A stretch of 64,000 bases of DNA from Pseudoalteromonas sp. GCY (GCF_016695175.1 NZ_CP068023.1:484501-548500), one strand, 5' to 3'. Counted from the stretch's first letter, positions 29,535 through 39,485 are shown. The notes: generated by a model from the sequence alone, not told the origin. Numbers and translations: made by a program.

Positions 29535-31196
29535 ATGGTATTGTACGAATTAATTCGCCGACATATTCAGATAAAGAAAAGGGCCTTTATTGCACTAGGG
29601 TGCATTTCTGGTTTGGCAAATGCGTTGGTGCTTGCGCTTATCAACAACGTAGCAGCCAATATCTCTGATATTAATAAAGAAAATCATATTCTTTACTACT
29701 TGGTGCTATTTACACTGACGATTGCAATATATGGTTTCACTCAGCAAAGATTGATGACTAAGGCCGCGCAAATGGTGGAGCGTGCCATCGATAAATTGAG
29801 AGTCGATCTATTTGAAAGCATTCGTCATACCGAGCTGTCAACGCTAGAGAAAATCGGCAAAGAGCGGATCTTTAATACCATCAGCAAAGAGTTACAGACC
29901 ATATCTCAGTCGGCGCAGCTGTTTGTGATCATTGGTCAGTCCATCAGCTTGGTATTTTTCACATCTCTCTATATTGCTTGGCACTCTTTTATGGCGTTTA
30001 TGGTTATCTCAACATTGATTATGGTTGGTGCCAGTATTCATCGCTTACGCGCTAATGAAATCCAGCGCAACATGCGGATTTCTTTTGACAGTGAAAACCA
30101 GCTGATCCAGCGATTATCTGACTTGCTAGACGGCTTTAAAGAGGTCAAGCTGAGTGAGCCTAGAGCTGAAGATCTAGAGCATGAGTACCGCCGCGATTCT
30201 AATCGCGCAAGGCGTGCAAAAACCAAAACCCAAACCTTGTTTGCGACCGACTTTATTCTGTCGCAAATCACCTTTTTCGCAGCGACGGGTGCAATGGTGT
30301 TTATCGTCCCTATGCTCTCTGATGTGTATACCGATGTTGTCATTAAAGTCACCACCGCATCGCTATTTTTAATCGGCCCTATCACCAGTATTGTTGGTGG
30401 TATCCCAGTTTTCACCACCGCAACAGAGGCGGCACAAAACGTCTTAGCATTGGAGCGCGATTTAAAAAATGTCCAAGATGAGCAAGAGGTTAAACGACCT
30501 GAACCTGGTGAAAACCTAACTTCATTTAATACCATCACCTTAGCGGGGGCGTTTTATCAACATCAGAAAAAATCGAGCGATCGCCCATTTGCTGTGGGGC
30601 CTGTAGATATCACCTTCGAGCAAGGCAAAACCACTTTTATTACCGGTGGTAATGGTAGTGGTAAAACAACGTTTATACGGATGTTGACTGGCCTTTATGA
30701 ATTACAGAGCGGACAAATCCTGTTGAATGGCAAAGCGGTTACGGAAGAAAATCGTCTTGCTTATCGAAGCCTATTCACAGCCGTTTTTGCGGATTTTCAT
30801 TTGTTTCAGCAGCTCTATGGTATTCGTGATTTGAGTACTGAAGAGATCGACGAATGGTTGGACTTTTTAGAGATGCGCGCCAAAGTGGGTATTCAAAATG
30901 GGGCGTTTAGCACCATAGATTTATCATCAGGTCAGCGAAAGCGCTTAGCGCTTTTGAGTACCATTTTAGAAAATCGTCCCATTTACATCTTTGATGAGTG
31001 GGCGGCAGATCAAGATCCTATCTTCAGACGAAAATTCTACGAACAAGTGTTACCTCGTTTAAAAGCGCGTGGTAACACCATTATTGCCATCACCCATGAC
31101 GATGCCTACTTCCATTTGGCCGATGTGCACTTAAAAATGGAGGAAGGGCAGTTGTTAGCACACCACGACAGTGAAAGTAATGGAGTACCATCATGA
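29535..31196 (+). CDS. cyclic-peptide-type ABC exporter (SyrD/PvdE/YojI family)
   Basis: This 553-residue half-transporter has six predicted helices in the first 320 residues. An ATPase follows with Walker A GGNGSGKTT near residue 370, signature LSSGQRKRL near 462 and Walker B IYIFDEW near 485. The DEWAADQDP sequence after Walker B and the short ATPase are characteristic of the SyrD/PvdE exporters that move non-ribosomal peptides from cytoplasm to periplasm. It is the obvious export candidate for the upstream synthetases. The 155 bases before it contain an AT-rich stretch that could hold a promoter, but no strong ribosome binding site is visible. Its stop overlaps the next start (ATGA), indicating translational coupling. 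Confidence 0.92.
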   Translation: MVLYELIRRHIQIKKRAFIALGCISGLANALVLALINNVAANISDINKENHILYYLVLFTLTIAIYGFTQQRLMTKAAQMVERAIDKLRVDLFESIRHTELSTLEKIGKERIFNTISKELQTISQSAQLFVIIGQSISLVFFTSLYIAWHSFMAFMVISTLIMVGASIHRLRANEIQRNMRISFDSENQLIQRLSDLLDGFKEVKLSEPRAEDLEHEYRRDSNRARRAKTKTQTLFATDFILSQITFFAATGAMVFIVPMLSDVYTDVVIKVTTASLFLIGPITSIVGGIPVFTTATEAAQNVLALERDLKNVQDEQEVKRPEPGENLTSFNTITLAGAFYQHQKKSSDRPFAVGPVDITFEQGKTTFITGGNGSGKTTFIRMLTGLYELQSGQILLNGKAVTEENRLAYRSLFTAVFADFHLFQQLYGIRDLSTEEIDEWLDFLEMRAKVGIQNGAFSTIDLSSGQRKRLALLSTILENRPIYIFDEWAADQDPIFRRKFYEQVLPRLKARGNTIIAITHDDAYFHLADVHLKMEEGQLLAHHDSESNGVPS

Positions 31197-32272
31197 ACAT
31201 TAATATTTCAGGGGATTTTGCCTTACTCGTCGCCGGCGGCTTAATACTGGCACTGATCCTATCTAATTTGCTCATGCGGGTGTTAAAGCGTTACAAGCCC
31301 AAGTGGCATAAGCGTATTTTGTCTTGGCGTTTTCGTGCTGGTGTGACGTTACTTATTCTACTGTTTATTGCCGTTGCATTGGTCAAAATCATTTTTATCA
31401 AGGTCGATTCAGGTCAAGTTGGGGTGCTGTGGAAGCGCCTTGGCGGTGGTACATTCGTAGAACATCCCTTTTATGAGGGCACGGTGCTAGTTTATCCTTG
31501 GGATACGTTGACGATTTATTCGAGCCGATTCCAAACCGCGACCACCGAGATCCACGCTATTACTTCCGAGGGACTCAGGATCAAAATGGAAATAACAGTG
31601 CGGTACCGTCCTGTTGTGGAGCATATCCCCTATTTACACAAGTTAGTCGGAGCCGACTATCTTGATGAAATTGTGATCCCTGAAGTTGCATCAGCGGTGC
31701 GCATGATTGTTTCTGATTATACCGCTGAAGAGGTCTATGCTAATCAGCGCTTAAAGATCCAAGAACGGCTGTTGTGTACTGTGTTGAGAGAAGTTCAGCT
31801 ACAAGAAAAGTCGATACTCAAACAAGAAAAAAGCGAAATGCAAGGACACAACTTGGTGAATTTAGACGATATGCTTATTCGTCATGTTGATATTCCTGAA
31901 GGGGTACATAATGCGATCGTTGCGAAAGTGAACCAAATGCATTTATACCAAGAATATCAAATGCGTTTAGAAGTAGCCAAAAAAGAAGCGGAACGCAAAA
32001 AAACTGAAGCACAGGGGATAGCCGACTTTCAAGAAACGGTGAGTGGCGGGATCTCTGAAACTTATCTAAGGTGGCGCGGTATAGAAGCAACCATAGAATT
32101 AGCGAAATCCAATAACGCAAAAGTGGTGGTAATAGGCAGTGGTAAAGATGGCCTACCGCTGATTTTAAATACAGAAGGCAGCACTTCGGCTTTGCCTGTC
32201 TCGGTGAAACCAAATACTGCGGATCCACAAAGCCAAGAGCCACAAACGCCCAATGCGACTAAATCAAAGTAA
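31193..32272 (+). CDS. SPFH/band-7 (prohibitin-like) membrane protein
   Basis: The 359-residue product has two N-terminal hydrophobic segments (about 9-28 and 48-70). A band-7 domain follows (VDSGQVGVLWKRLGGG, then EGLRIKMEITVRYRP) with a long charged helix (about 225-275, EVAKKEAERKKTEAQG). The C-terminal tail is rich in Pro, Thr and Ser. SPFH proteins assemble membrane rings or microdomains and often chaperone membrane enzymes. The ATGA overlap with the exporter gene argues that the two products act together, perhaps as a scaffold for the exporter or as membrane protection against the peptide; that link is inference. The family call is firm. Confidence 0.88.
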   Translation: MNINISGDFALLVAGGLILALILSNLLMRVLKRYKPKWHKRILSWRFRAGVTLLILLFIAVALVKIIFIKVDSGQVGVLWKRLGGGTFVEHPFYEGTVLVYPWDTLTIYSSRFQTATTEIHAITSEGLRIKMEITVRYRPVVEHIPYLHKLVGADYLDEIVIPEVASAVRMIVSDYTAEEVYANQRLKIQERLLCTVLREVQLQEKSILKQEKSEMQGHNLVNLDDMLIRHVDIPEGVHNAIVAKVNQMHLYQEYQMRLEVAKKEAERKKTEAQGIADFQETVSGGISETYLRWRGIEATIELAKSNNAKVVVIGSGKDGLPLILNTEGSTSALPVSVKPNTADPQSQEPQTPNATKSK

Positions 32273-32341
32273 GGGATAGTTACATTTTTAGCATCACGGA
32301 CTACACTGTGGCGGTAAAGGAAAAGAGAAGGACAACGAAAA

Positions 32342-33403
32342 ATGCAAATTGATTTACATCATGGCATGACATGGGTGGCCGCACGCGCGGCGGGATTCAC
32401 CGATCAAGAGGCGGAAATTATTGCTCATGCGGCACAATACGTAGACGATGCAACAAACTATGGTCACATTGAGTTCGATAACGGTGCCGCTTATGAGCGC
32501 ATCGCAACCGCCCATAAAATGCTCGATTATAAAAACCTAGACAGCTTAAAGAATATGAAAGTGTGGGTACCTTTTCATTTCCTGCCGGGCAATGGTGGTT
32601 TACCCGCAGGGCAAAATCCGTCGGGCACCTTTATTCAAAAGCTAGTGTGTAAGCCACATTCCCATGTAGCAAAAGATATGGTCGCTGAGTGTATTGCAGA
32701 TAAGCATAGGCCTTATGGACTGCACCGCCTTGGTATCACCTCTCATGTCTTTATTGATACTTGGGGCCATCAGGGCTTTGCTGGCATACAGCATAAAGTC
32801 AATGAAGTGACTGAAATAACGGACTTGAATGGTGAACCAGAAGAGACTTGGCGCGAGCGAATTAGCGAATACTTTTCTGATGTTTTTCAAGATGATATTC
32901 CAAGTTTAGGGCATGGACAGGCGCTTTCTCATCCTGATCAGCCTCATCAGCAGTGGAGCTACATCAACGGATTGGGCGAAAAAGTGGTGCGAGATAATCC
33001 AAGCGATTTTCTGGTCGCAGCCGATGAGCTCTGCAAAGTCTATCAAGCCTATCGAGGCGAGGCTATCAGTGGCTTGAGTGAGTCATTAAAGCAAGAAATA
33101 GCGCAGTGCTTTGCTGAATTTGATATGGATGATGGTGAAGAACGTCATCAACTGTGGCTTGATGCCATTGAAGCTAACCGATTTGGGCTTGGAAGTTATA
33201 CCCTAACTTACATTGCAAAAGGTGAGGGGTCGTGGAAACACCAAGCACTAGGAACAACCCGTGCTAAAGGTGACGACGATAGCTATTCATTTCGCAGTGA
33301 ATTCTTAACTTCTAATTGGAAGTATTTTCATGATGCGGCTAAAAAGCATCGCCTCTGTGTCATTGATGATATTTTGCCCAAATACGGAATTTGTGTGAGC
33401 TAA
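32342..33403 (+). CDS. DUF6765-like protein, possible metal-dependent hydrolase
   Basis: The 353-residue cytoplasmic protein opens MQIDLHHGMTWVAARAAGF and continues with YVDDATNYGHIEFDNGA and WVPFHFLPGNGG. I associate these with the uncharacterized DUF6765 family. Conserved-looking His and Asp residues are arranged as HVFIDTWGHQGF around residue 135, and with the early HH pair and a later HDAAKKH they recall zinc-dependent phospholipase C/S1-P1-like folds. A catalytic role is only a suggestion. It follows the SPFH gene by 69 bases, has AAGG upstream, and is the last gene before a convergent terminator, so it probably closes the NRPS-associated operon. Confidence 0.7.
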   Translation: MQIDLHHGMTWVAARAAGFTDQEAEIIAHAAQYVDDATNYGHIEFDNGAAYERIATAHKMLDYKNLDSLKNMKVWVPFHFLPGNGGLPAGQNPSGTFIQKLVCKPHSHVAKDMVAECIADKHRPYGLHRLGITSHVFIDTWGHQGFAGIQHKVNEVTEITDLNGEPEETWRERISEYFSDVFQDDIPSLGHGQALSHPDQPHQQWSYINGLGEKVVRDNPSDFLVAADELCKVYQAYRGEAISGLSESLKQEIAQCFAEFDMDDGEERHQLWLDAIEANRFGLGSYTLTYIAKGEGSWKHQALGTTRAKGDDDSYSFRSEFLTSNWKYFHDAAKKHRLCVIDDILPKYGICVS

Positions 33404-33417
33404 GTTTCAGTAAAGTA

Positions 33418-33441
33418 AGTGCAGCTAGGCTGCACTATTTT
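33418..33441. terminator. intrinsic terminator between convergent genes
   Basis: AGTGCAGC-TAG-GCTGCACT forms a perfect 8-bp stem followed by ATTTTT. It ends the NRPS-locus transcript on the plus strand and lies just past the stop of the minus-strand gene at 33447. Confidence 0.8.
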
Positions 33442-33446
33442 TGTGT

Positions 33447-34193
33447 TTAAAATAGCTCGGAAGAAAGCTCACGGGATTGTGAGTTTTGGTTAATATGCCA
33501 AGTTTCGACAAGGCGAGTCGTACCACCTGAGTTTTTACAAATTAATTCTGTCACTAGCACTTTATAAAAACCACTGTATTTAGCCTCACCTACAACATTC
33601 AAGACATCACTATAAAATCCACCATGATGTCTTTCATTGAAAAATTCTGGGTTACCACTGACATAGTTGGTTTTACGGCACTGACCTTGGTGCGAGTTAT
33701 TATTAATATTAATCAAGCCAGTATATTGAACATCTGCAAAATACCCTGGGGCATTGCTCGGCGTTTGCCAATCAGCCACTGTGATTTCACTGTGCCATAC
33801 AACGGCGGGGGCCTTAGGTATCTTGTGATAAACAATCGCTTCTTCACCTGAGGGTAAGGTGCAGCTAAGTTTAACCGACTTTTCTGTCAGCTTATGCTCC
33901 GCAGGCAATGGGCCAGAAATAAAGGGCGCGTTGAATGTGAGAGGAGCAATCAAATCGCCAGTTTGTGTATTAACCACTTCAAATTGATGGCACTCATCCG
34001 CCGCTAAGCCACCCGTGAGTGCATTAAAGTACTCAGTTGTGCCTGCACGAGCTGAGATAAAATCAACAGGTGCGCCCTGATACTGGGAATGATCTCCCGC
34101 ACCATCCTGATCATAAAATATCTGAGTAGCCAAAACAGAAGTGGAACTACAAGCCAATGCCATCGCCAGCAGTCGAGTATTGAATGTAACCAT
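33447..34193 (-). CDS. secreted protein of unknown function
   Basis: The 248-residue product has a Sec signal peptide with predicted cleavage after SVLA (about residue 22). The mature part begins TQIFYDQDGAGDHSQYQG and looks beta-rich, with several Cys (in DECHQF, LSCTLP, GQCRKTN and LICKNSGG) that could form disulfides. AAGGA lies six bases before the ATG. It stands alone, converging on the NRPS operon, and its upstream region is AT-rich non-coding DNA. I do not recognise a family; an extracellular or periplasmic role is all the sequence supports. Confidence 0.75.
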   Translation of the reverse strand: MVTFNTRLLAMALACSSTSVLATQIFYDQDGAGDHSQYQGAPVDFISARAGTTEYFNALTGGLAADECHQFEVVNTQTGDLIAPLTFNAPFISGPLPAEHKLTEKSVKLSCTLPSGEEAIVYHKIPKAPAVVWHSEITVADWQTPSNAPGYFADVQYTGLININNNSHQGQCRKTNYVSGNPEFFNERHHGGFYSDVLNVVGEAKYSGFYKVLVTELICKNSGGTTRLVETWHINQNSQSRELSSELF

Positions 34194-34610
34194 AGTTTTT
34201 CCTTTACAGTTGTGTTTGTTTTTTATTCAGTCTCAATATAAGGTAAATGTAACTTCATGCAACTTTTTGACTTTTATGGTTTTAGCAACTATCTAATTAC
34301 TGCAACCGCTATCTGGAGTGGTACGTGATATGAATATAAATGCTTAGAGTTTTGCCAACGTTAGATGAATGGAGTTCAAGTGGGTAGAGGTTCGAGTCAT
34401 CTGAAGCTCTGGTTACTAGATTTCAGTATTTTATTATGTGGATTGACAGTTGTGTTTGTGCCTGTTTTGGATTAAAGCTGTGAAACTTTAAAGTTTAGGG
34501 CTAAGGAGTTATGTGGCCACTATTTTTATAGTTTGCAATCAAATAGGCTTTTGAATATTGATTTCAGTAGTACGTTAAAAAAGAGTACAAAAGACGTAAG
34601 GTAAGAAAAA
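34194..34610. other. non-coding interval
   Basis: These 417 bases are AT-rich. The part next to 34193 must hold the promoter of the secreted-protein gene. I see no open frame with a ribosome binding site and no convincing hairpin. Confidence 0.5.
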
Positions 34611-34687
34611 TGGTGGCCCCACCTGGACTCGAACCAGGGACCTAACGATTATGAGTCGTGCGCTCTAACCAACTGAGCTATAGGGCC
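34611..34687 (-). tRNA. tRNA with CAT anticodon (tRNA-Ile2 or elongator tRNA-Met)
   Basis: Read on the minus strand, the 77 bases fold into a full cloverleaf. The acceptor stem is GGCCCTA/TGGGGCC with encoded CCA, the D arm has AGCTCAGTTGGTTAGAGC, the anticodon loop is CTCATAA, and the T arm is CCTGG-TTCGAGT-CCAGG. The acceptor and anticodon stems resemble the E. coli tRNA-Ile2 (lysidine-modified CAT) more than elongator tRNA-Met, so Ile2 is my preference. Confidence 0.92.
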
Positions 34688-34757
34688 ATTTTGTGTTGTA
34701 AGTGCTCATTAAATTCATCCATGAAGCAATATCCTGTCGGCGTCCTGCCTCCACCTC

Positions 34758-34813
34758 ATCAAGCTGCGAAGCGGTGCTTCGGTCTTGATTCGCTCAACTG
34801 AGCTATAGGGCTA
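34758..34813 (-). repeat. strong hairpin plus tRNA 5'-half fragment
   Basis: Bases 34793-34813 repeat the first 20 or so bases of the neighbouring tRNA gene (AACTGAGCTATAGGGC is shared) in the same orientation. Directly next to it, 34758-34789 forms a long interrupted hairpin, ATCAAG-CGAAGC-loop-GCTTCG-CTTGAT. On the tRNA strand the element lies upstream of the functional gene. It may be the remains of a second tRNA copy or one copy of an interspersed repeat. The rest of 34688-35106 has no supportable gene. Confidence 0.6.
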
Positions 34814-35106
34814 TTTGCTGTAGTGATTTAAAGGTAAATCACTGAAAGCGCAGGCAGTATAAAAATTTTTAACAGGCTTGTCACTATTAAAACGTGAAAA
34901 AGTCGGGGCGAATGGATTGATCGCTCAATATTAAGCCAATGTTGTAGCGGTTAGGGTGATGAGCTGTGCAAATCATTAAAATGGCGAGGTAAGTATTGGT
35001 CTGGTTTTACAGTGTAATAAATAGAGTCACTTAGAATCTGGGTTGGATTTTTGCTGCAAACACAAGATGAGCAAACAGTAACATTCGCTGGAAGTAGAGC
35101 AGAGAT

Positions 35107-35130
35107 AAAAGAAGCCGGCAATTGGCCGGC
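35107..35130 (-). terminator. intrinsic terminator of accBC operon
   Basis: On the minus strand GCCGGC-CAATT-GCCGGC is followed by TTCTTTT, just past the accC stop codon. Confidence 0.75.
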
Positions 35131-35153
35131 CTCTTTTAGGAGAACGAATTAGG

Positions 35154-36500
35154 TTATTGGTGCATGCCTAGTTTTTTCTCTAGGTAGTGGATATTCGTGC
35201 CACCGTTTTGGAAGTTCTCGTCTGACAAGATCTTCTTGTGAAGTGGGGTATTGGTTTTAATCCCGTCAATCACTAGCTCATTCAGTGCGTTTTTAGCACG
35301 AGCGATCGCAACATCACGGTTCTCACCATACGTGATTAACTTACCGATCATTGAGTCGTAATGTGGCGGTACTGTGTAATCAGCGTAAATATGGCTGTCC
35401 CAACGGATCCCAAGGCCACCTGCTGGGTGGAAGCGTGTAATTTTACCCGGTGAAGGGATAAAGCTTTCTGGGTCTTCTGCGTTAATACGGCACTCGATTG
35501 CGTGACCACGGATCACCACGTCTTCTTGTGTGATAGAAAGCGGTTGACCAGCTGCAATCTTAAGTTGCTCTTTGATTAAGTCTACGCCAGTGACCATTTC
35601 AGTTACTGGGTGCTCAACCTGAATACGGGTGTTCATTTCAATGAAGTAGAACTCGCCGTTTTCGTATAAGAATTCAAACGTACCTGCACCGCGATAACCA
35701 ATCTCGATACACGCACGAGTACAGCGATCACCAATGTATTTACGCATTTCAGCTGTGATCCCTGGTGCAGGTGCTTCTTCCACTACTTTTTGGTGACGAC
35801 GCTGCATTGAACAGTCGCGCTCGCCTAGGTGGATAGCATTACCTTGACCATCAGCAAGTACTTGTACTTCGATGTGGCGTGGGTTTTCTAGGAATTTTTC
35901 CATGTAAACCATGCCGTTACCGAAGAACTGCTTTGCTTCTTGTTGTGTTAAGGCGATAGAGTTTGCGAGTTCTTTTTCGTTGCGAACTACACGCATACCA
36001 CGACCACCACCGCCGCCAGCAGCTTTGATGATAACTGGGTAGCCGATTCGCTTAGCGATCTGCATATTGCGATCGTTGTCATCGGTCAATGGACCATCAG
36101 AACCTGGCACGCAAGGTACGCCTGCTTTTCTCATCGCTTCAATTGCTGATACTTTATCACCCATTAGGCGGATCGTGTCGCCTTTTGGACCGATAAAGAT
36201 AAAGCCACTTTGCTCAACTTGGTCAGCAAAGTCGGCATTTTCAGAAAGGAAACCATAACCTGGGTGAATAGCAACTGCGTCTGTGACTTCTGCTGCCGCG
36301 ATAATACGAGGAATATCAAGGTAGCTTTCGCTTGCCGCAGGTTTTCCGATACAAATGGTTTCATCCGCAAGAAGAACGTGTTTTAGGTCGCGATCAGCTG
36401 TTGAATGCACAGCAACCGTCTTAATACCTAGCTCCTTGCAGGCACGCAATACGCGAAGTGCAATTTCACCTCGGTTTGCAATGACTACTTTATCTAACAT
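35154..36500 (-). CDS. accC: biotin carboxylase subunit of acetyl-CoA carboxylase
   Basis: This 448-residue protein carboxylates the biotin on AccB using ATP and bicarbonate, the first half-reaction of fatty acid synthesis. It has the full family length, the glycine-rich ATP-grasp loop [12 protein letters not shown], the [12 protein letters not shown] block and the [13 protein letters not shown] active-site segment. It lies 20 bases after accB in the usual aroQ-accB-accC order. Nothing unusual is seen. Confidence 0.98.
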   Translation of the reverse strand: MLDKVVIANRGEIALRVLRACKELGIKTVAVHSTADRDLKHVLLADETICIGKPAASESYLDIPRIIAAAEVTDAVAIHPGYGFLSENADFADQVEQSGFIFIGPKGDTIRLMGDKVSAIEAMRKAGVPCVPGSDGPLTDDNDRNMQIAKRIGYPVIIKAAGGGGGRGMRVVRNEKELANSIALTQQEAKQFFGNGMVYMEKFLENPRHIEVQVLADGQGNAIHLGERDCSMQRRHQKVVEEAPAPGITAEMRKYIGDRCTRACIEIGYRGAGTFEFLYENGEFYFIEMNTRIQVEHPVTEMVTGVDLIKEQLKIAAGQPLSITQEDVVIRGHAIECRINAEDPESFIPSPGKITRFHPAGGLGIRWDSHIYADYTVPPHYDSMIGKLITYGENRDVAIARAKNALNELVIDGIKTNTPLHKKILSDENFQNGGTNIHYLEKKLGMHQ

Positions 36501-36520
36501 AACGTTGACCTTCTGCGTAA

Positions 36521-36982
36521 TTATTCGATGATGAATAGCGGTTGGTCGAATTCTACTGGCTCACCGTTTTCAACTAGGATTGCTTTAACTACACCAGCTT
36601 TGTCTGATTCGATCTGGTTCATCATCTTCATTGCTTCAACGATACAAAGAGTGTCGCCAACATTTACCTTTGAACCTACTTCAACGTATGCCGCTGCTGT
36701 TGGAGAAGAAGCTGTGTAGAAAGTACCAACCATAGGAGACTTAACTTGGTGACCTGCTGGTGCGCTGCTTTCAGCTGGTGCTGCTTCTGCAGTAGGAGTC
36801 GCCGCTGGCGCTGCTGGTGCAGGTGCCGCTGGAGCTGCCATGTATTGTTGAGGTTGCGCATAAACTGGTGCACTGCTGTGGCGATTGATACGTACTGACT
36901 CTTCACCCTCAGTGATTTCTAGCTCTGCAATACCTGATTCTTCTACTAGCTCGATAAGTTTTTTGATCTTGCGAATATCCAT
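36521..36982 (-). CDS. accB: biotin carboxyl carrier protein of acetyl-CoA carboxylase
   Basis: The 153-residue carrier has an N-terminal helical segment ([18 protein letters not shown]), a flexible Ala/Pro linker (about 45-75) and a C-terminal biotinyl domain with the canonical [10 protein letters not shown] biotinylation motif. The biotin arm moves carboxyl groups from AccC to the carboxyltransferase. It is co-directional with accC and aroQ. Confidence 0.98.
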   Translation of the reverse strand: MDIRKIKKLIELVEESGIAELEITEGEESVRINRHSSAPVYAQPQQYMAAPAAPAPAAPAATPTAEAAPAESSAPAGHQVKSPMVGTFYTASSPTAAAYVEVGSKVNVGDTLCIVEAMKMMNQIESDKAGVVKAILVENGEPVEFDQPLFIIE

Positions 36983-37001
36983 ACAATGACCCGCCTGTTA
37001 G

Positions 37002-37463
37002 TTAATTTGAGTTATTTTGTTTTCGCAATTGCACTAACGCTGCATCAAATGCAGCACGATAGCCCAACGCGCCTAATCCACATATCACGCCTTCCGCCAC
37101 ATCAGAAAAATAAGACTTGTGACGAAATGGCTCTCTGGCGTACACATTGGTGATGTGTACTTCATAAAAAGGGATGTCCACACTGAGTAAAGCGTCTCGA
37201 AGAGCAATGCTCGTATGGGTAAATGCGGCAGGATTAATGATAATCGCATCGCATTGTTCATATTGAGCGTGAATAGCCTCGATAAGCTGCGCTTCACTAT
37301 TACTTTGAATGTGTGACAAGCTGACTTGCTGTGCTTCTGCATATTCAGTTAATGCGTCAACAATTTCGTTGAGAGTCTGCGTGCCGTACTTGTGCGGCTC
37401 ACGGCGACCTAGCATATTTAAATTAGGGCCGTTTACTAATAAAATCTTTAATTTTGCAGACAT
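37002..37463 (-). CDS. aroQ: type II 3-dehydroquinate dehydratase
   Basis: About 153 residues; it dehydrates 3-dehydroquinate in the shikimate pathway. Family motifs are present: [20 protein letters not shown] with the catalytic tyrosine, [29 protein letters not shown] and the substrate-binding [19 protein letters not shown] start it at ATG 37463 ([14 protein letters not shown]); the 12-residue extension to 37499 is not typical. AAGGAAG lies upstream. aroQ-accB-accC is a conserved gammaproteobacterial cluster. Confidence 0.96.
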   Translation of the reverse strand: MSAKLKILLVNGPNLNMLGRREPHKYGTQTLNEIVDALTEYAEAQQVSLSHIQSNSEAQLIEAIHAQYEQCDAIIINPAAFTHTSIALRDALLSVDIPFYEVHITNVYAREPFRHKSYFSDVAEGVICGLGALGYRAAFDAALVQLRKQNNSN

Positions 37464-37630
37464 ATTACGCGAACTTCCTTTAACTAAAGCATTAGCCAAA
37501 AATTTAGACTGTATGGCTTGTTAACTTAAGCCGAATTACAGCAAATAGCAAATATTTCTCCATTTCGTGGAGTATTATAGAGAGTTCGAGGTAAATAGCA
37601 GCAAAATACTGGTCTAATCAGAAGGGAAGA

Positions 37631-37650
37631 GGGGCAAGCATGCTTGCCCC
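37631..37650 (-). terminator. perfect 20-bp palindrome after dsbD
   Basis: GGGGCAAGCATGCTTGCCCC is fully self-complementary and sits just past the dsbD stop. The minus-strand sequence after it is pyrimidine-rich (TCTTCCCTTC), consistent with termination of dsbD. Confidence 0.65.
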
Positions 37651-37658
37651 TGAAATGG

Positions 37659-39485
37659 TTACTTTGCGTCCTGCTTGGCCTTTTCTAGGTGGGCAGCAAA
37701 GTCTTTTGAGTCTAAGAAGCCTGTGATGCGGTGTGTTGGCATCTCATTACCTTGGCTATCAAAGATTAAAATAGTCGGTAAACCAAACACCGTAAATGCT
37801 TCCATGATCTCTTGGGTGTTGTCATTGGCTTTGGTCAAGTCGAGCTTTAAGAGCTCATAATCTTTGAACTGTGCTTGTACTTCAGGTTTCGGGAAAGTGT
37901 ATTTCTCAAACTCTTTACACGCGACACACCACTCTGCGTATAAATCAACGATGGGCACTTTGCCTTTAGCATTGGCCTCAGCAACGGCGACTTTAAGCGC
38001 GGCTAAGTCAGGTAGTAGCTTAAACTTCTGCTCTCCCGTAACGGCCTCGGCTTGAGTCGATGCAGTACTTACAACAGCTGTAGGTGCTGGAAACAAGCTT
38101 GTTTTTAATGCGTATAAGCCAACAATAAACAGGGTGATCGCAAAGCCCCACAATGTGGTTTTACCTTTGCCTGCCTGTAATTGGCTTTGCCAATAATGCA
38201 AGTAGAGTGCTGTCGCTACGGCGAGGCCACCGGCAAGTGAGATAATCACTGTCGCATCTAGTATACGCTCTAGAAGGATAAGCGGTACGAAGAGCATCAC
38301 AAAACCAAATAGCGTTTTGACCTGATCCATCCAGCCACCGGCTTTTGGCAGTAACTTTCCACCTGAGGTACCTAGCAGTAATAGCGGTAGGCCCATGCCC
38401 AAGCTAAGTGCGTATAGCGTTACCGCGCCCACCACATAATCACCGCTTTGCGCGACAAATAATAGCGCGCCAGAAAGTGGAGCCGTGGTGCAGGGCGATG
38501 CAATAAGTCCAGATAGCACACCCATAATGAATACGCCCCAGTAATTGCCGCCTTTTTGCTTGTTACTGAGCTGAGTGAGTTTATCCATCATGCCGCTAGG
38601 TAAACGAATTTCGTAAACCCCAAACATAGATAGCGCAAGTGCGACGAACAATATACTAAAGCTGATAAGTACCGCTGGATGCTGCAAGTAGCCTTGAATT
38701 TGGCCACCAAAATACGCAACGACTAACCCAAGCGCCGCGTAAGTGACCGCCATGCCTTGCACATAGACAAAAGACAGGCTGAAGGCTTTTTTAGTCGAAA
38801 GGCCTTGTTGACCGGCAATGAGGCTAGACAAAATCGGGAACATCGGGAATACACAAGGGGTAAACGCAAGACCAATACCAAGGCCAAAGAAAGTCAAAAT
38901 ATTCGCAACTAAGCTGCGCTGCATTAACTGCTCAGTGAAAGACAAATTATCGTCATCCACAGGCATGCTTTCGCTTTGAACTTCTGCTTTTTTCTCAGGT
39001 GCTTTCGTTTCAAGAGCTTTAGTCGACGTGGTCTTTGGCTTTTCTCCCGCAATCGTGCTTAACGGCACTTCTACAATTTCTGGCGGATAGCAAAGTCCAG
39101 CTTCGGCGCAGCCTTGATAGCGTATTTTTACGATTGCACCTTGCTCGATATTACTGAGCTTAGAGATAACAGATAAGTTATTAAAGTAGACTTCAGTGCG
39201 ACCAAAAAACTCATCTTCAATCATCTTGCCTTTTTCAAGTTCTGGCACTTGGATGTCGGCTTGTTTGGCGATAATTTGAAGATTCTTCTTATATAAGTAA
39301 TAGCCGTCGGCGATGTCCCAACCCACAAACAAGGTGTTGCCTTGCTGGTCAAAATCGAACTTGAATGCTTCTTTTACTGGTAAAAAAGTCTGTTGTTTAG
39401 GAGCCAGTAAGCTGTCTAGCACCGCATTGTTTGCTTGCGCGGGAAACCACATCAGCAATGAGAAAAGAACTACTAAGAGTCGCAT
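37659..39485 (-). CDS. dsbD: thiol:disulfide interchange protein DsbD
   Basis: The protein carries electrons from cytoplasmic thioredoxin across the inner membrane to periplasmic DsbC/DsbG. Starting at ATG 39485, the 608-residue product has a signal peptide (to about AQA), an N-terminal periplasmic domain with a GCAEAGLCYPP cysteine pair, an eight-helix membrane domain with cysteines in FTPCVFPMFPIL and ASPCTTAPLSGAL, and a C-terminal thioredoxin-like domain with AEWCVACKEFE. The longer start at 39509 adds eight residues before the signal peptide and is unlikely. Its ATG overlaps the cutA stop by one base, so the two genes are translationally coupled. Confidence 0.97.
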   Translation of the reverse strand: MRLLVVLFSLLMWFPAQANNAVLDSLLAPKQQTFLPVKEAFKFDFDQQGNTLFVGWDIADGYYLYKKNLQIIAKQADIQVPELEKGKMIEDEFFGRTEVYFNNLSVISKLSNIEQGAIVKIRYQGCAEAGLCYPPEIVEVPLSTIAGEKPKTTSTKALETKAPEKKAEVQSESMPVDDDNLSFTEQLMQRSLVANILTFFGLGIGLAFTPCVFPMFPILSSLIAGQQGLSTKKAFSLSFVYVQGMAVTYAALGLVVAYFGGQIQGYLQHPAVLISFSILFVALALSMFGVYEIRLPSGMMDKLTQLSNKQKGGNYWGVFIMGVLSGLIASPCTTAPLSGALLFVAQSGDYVVGAVTLYALSLGMGLPLLLLGTSGGKLLPKAGGWMDQVKTLFGFVMLFVPLILLERILDATVIISLAGGLAVATALYLHYWQSQLQAGKGKTTLWGFAITLFIVGLYALKTSLFPAPTAVVSTASTQAEAVTGEQKFKLLPDLAALKVAVAEANAKGKVPIVDLYAEWCVACKEFEKYTFPKPEVQAQFKDYELLKLDLTKANDNTQEIMEAFTVFGLPTILIFDSQGNEMPTHRITGFLDSKDFAAHLEKAKQDAK

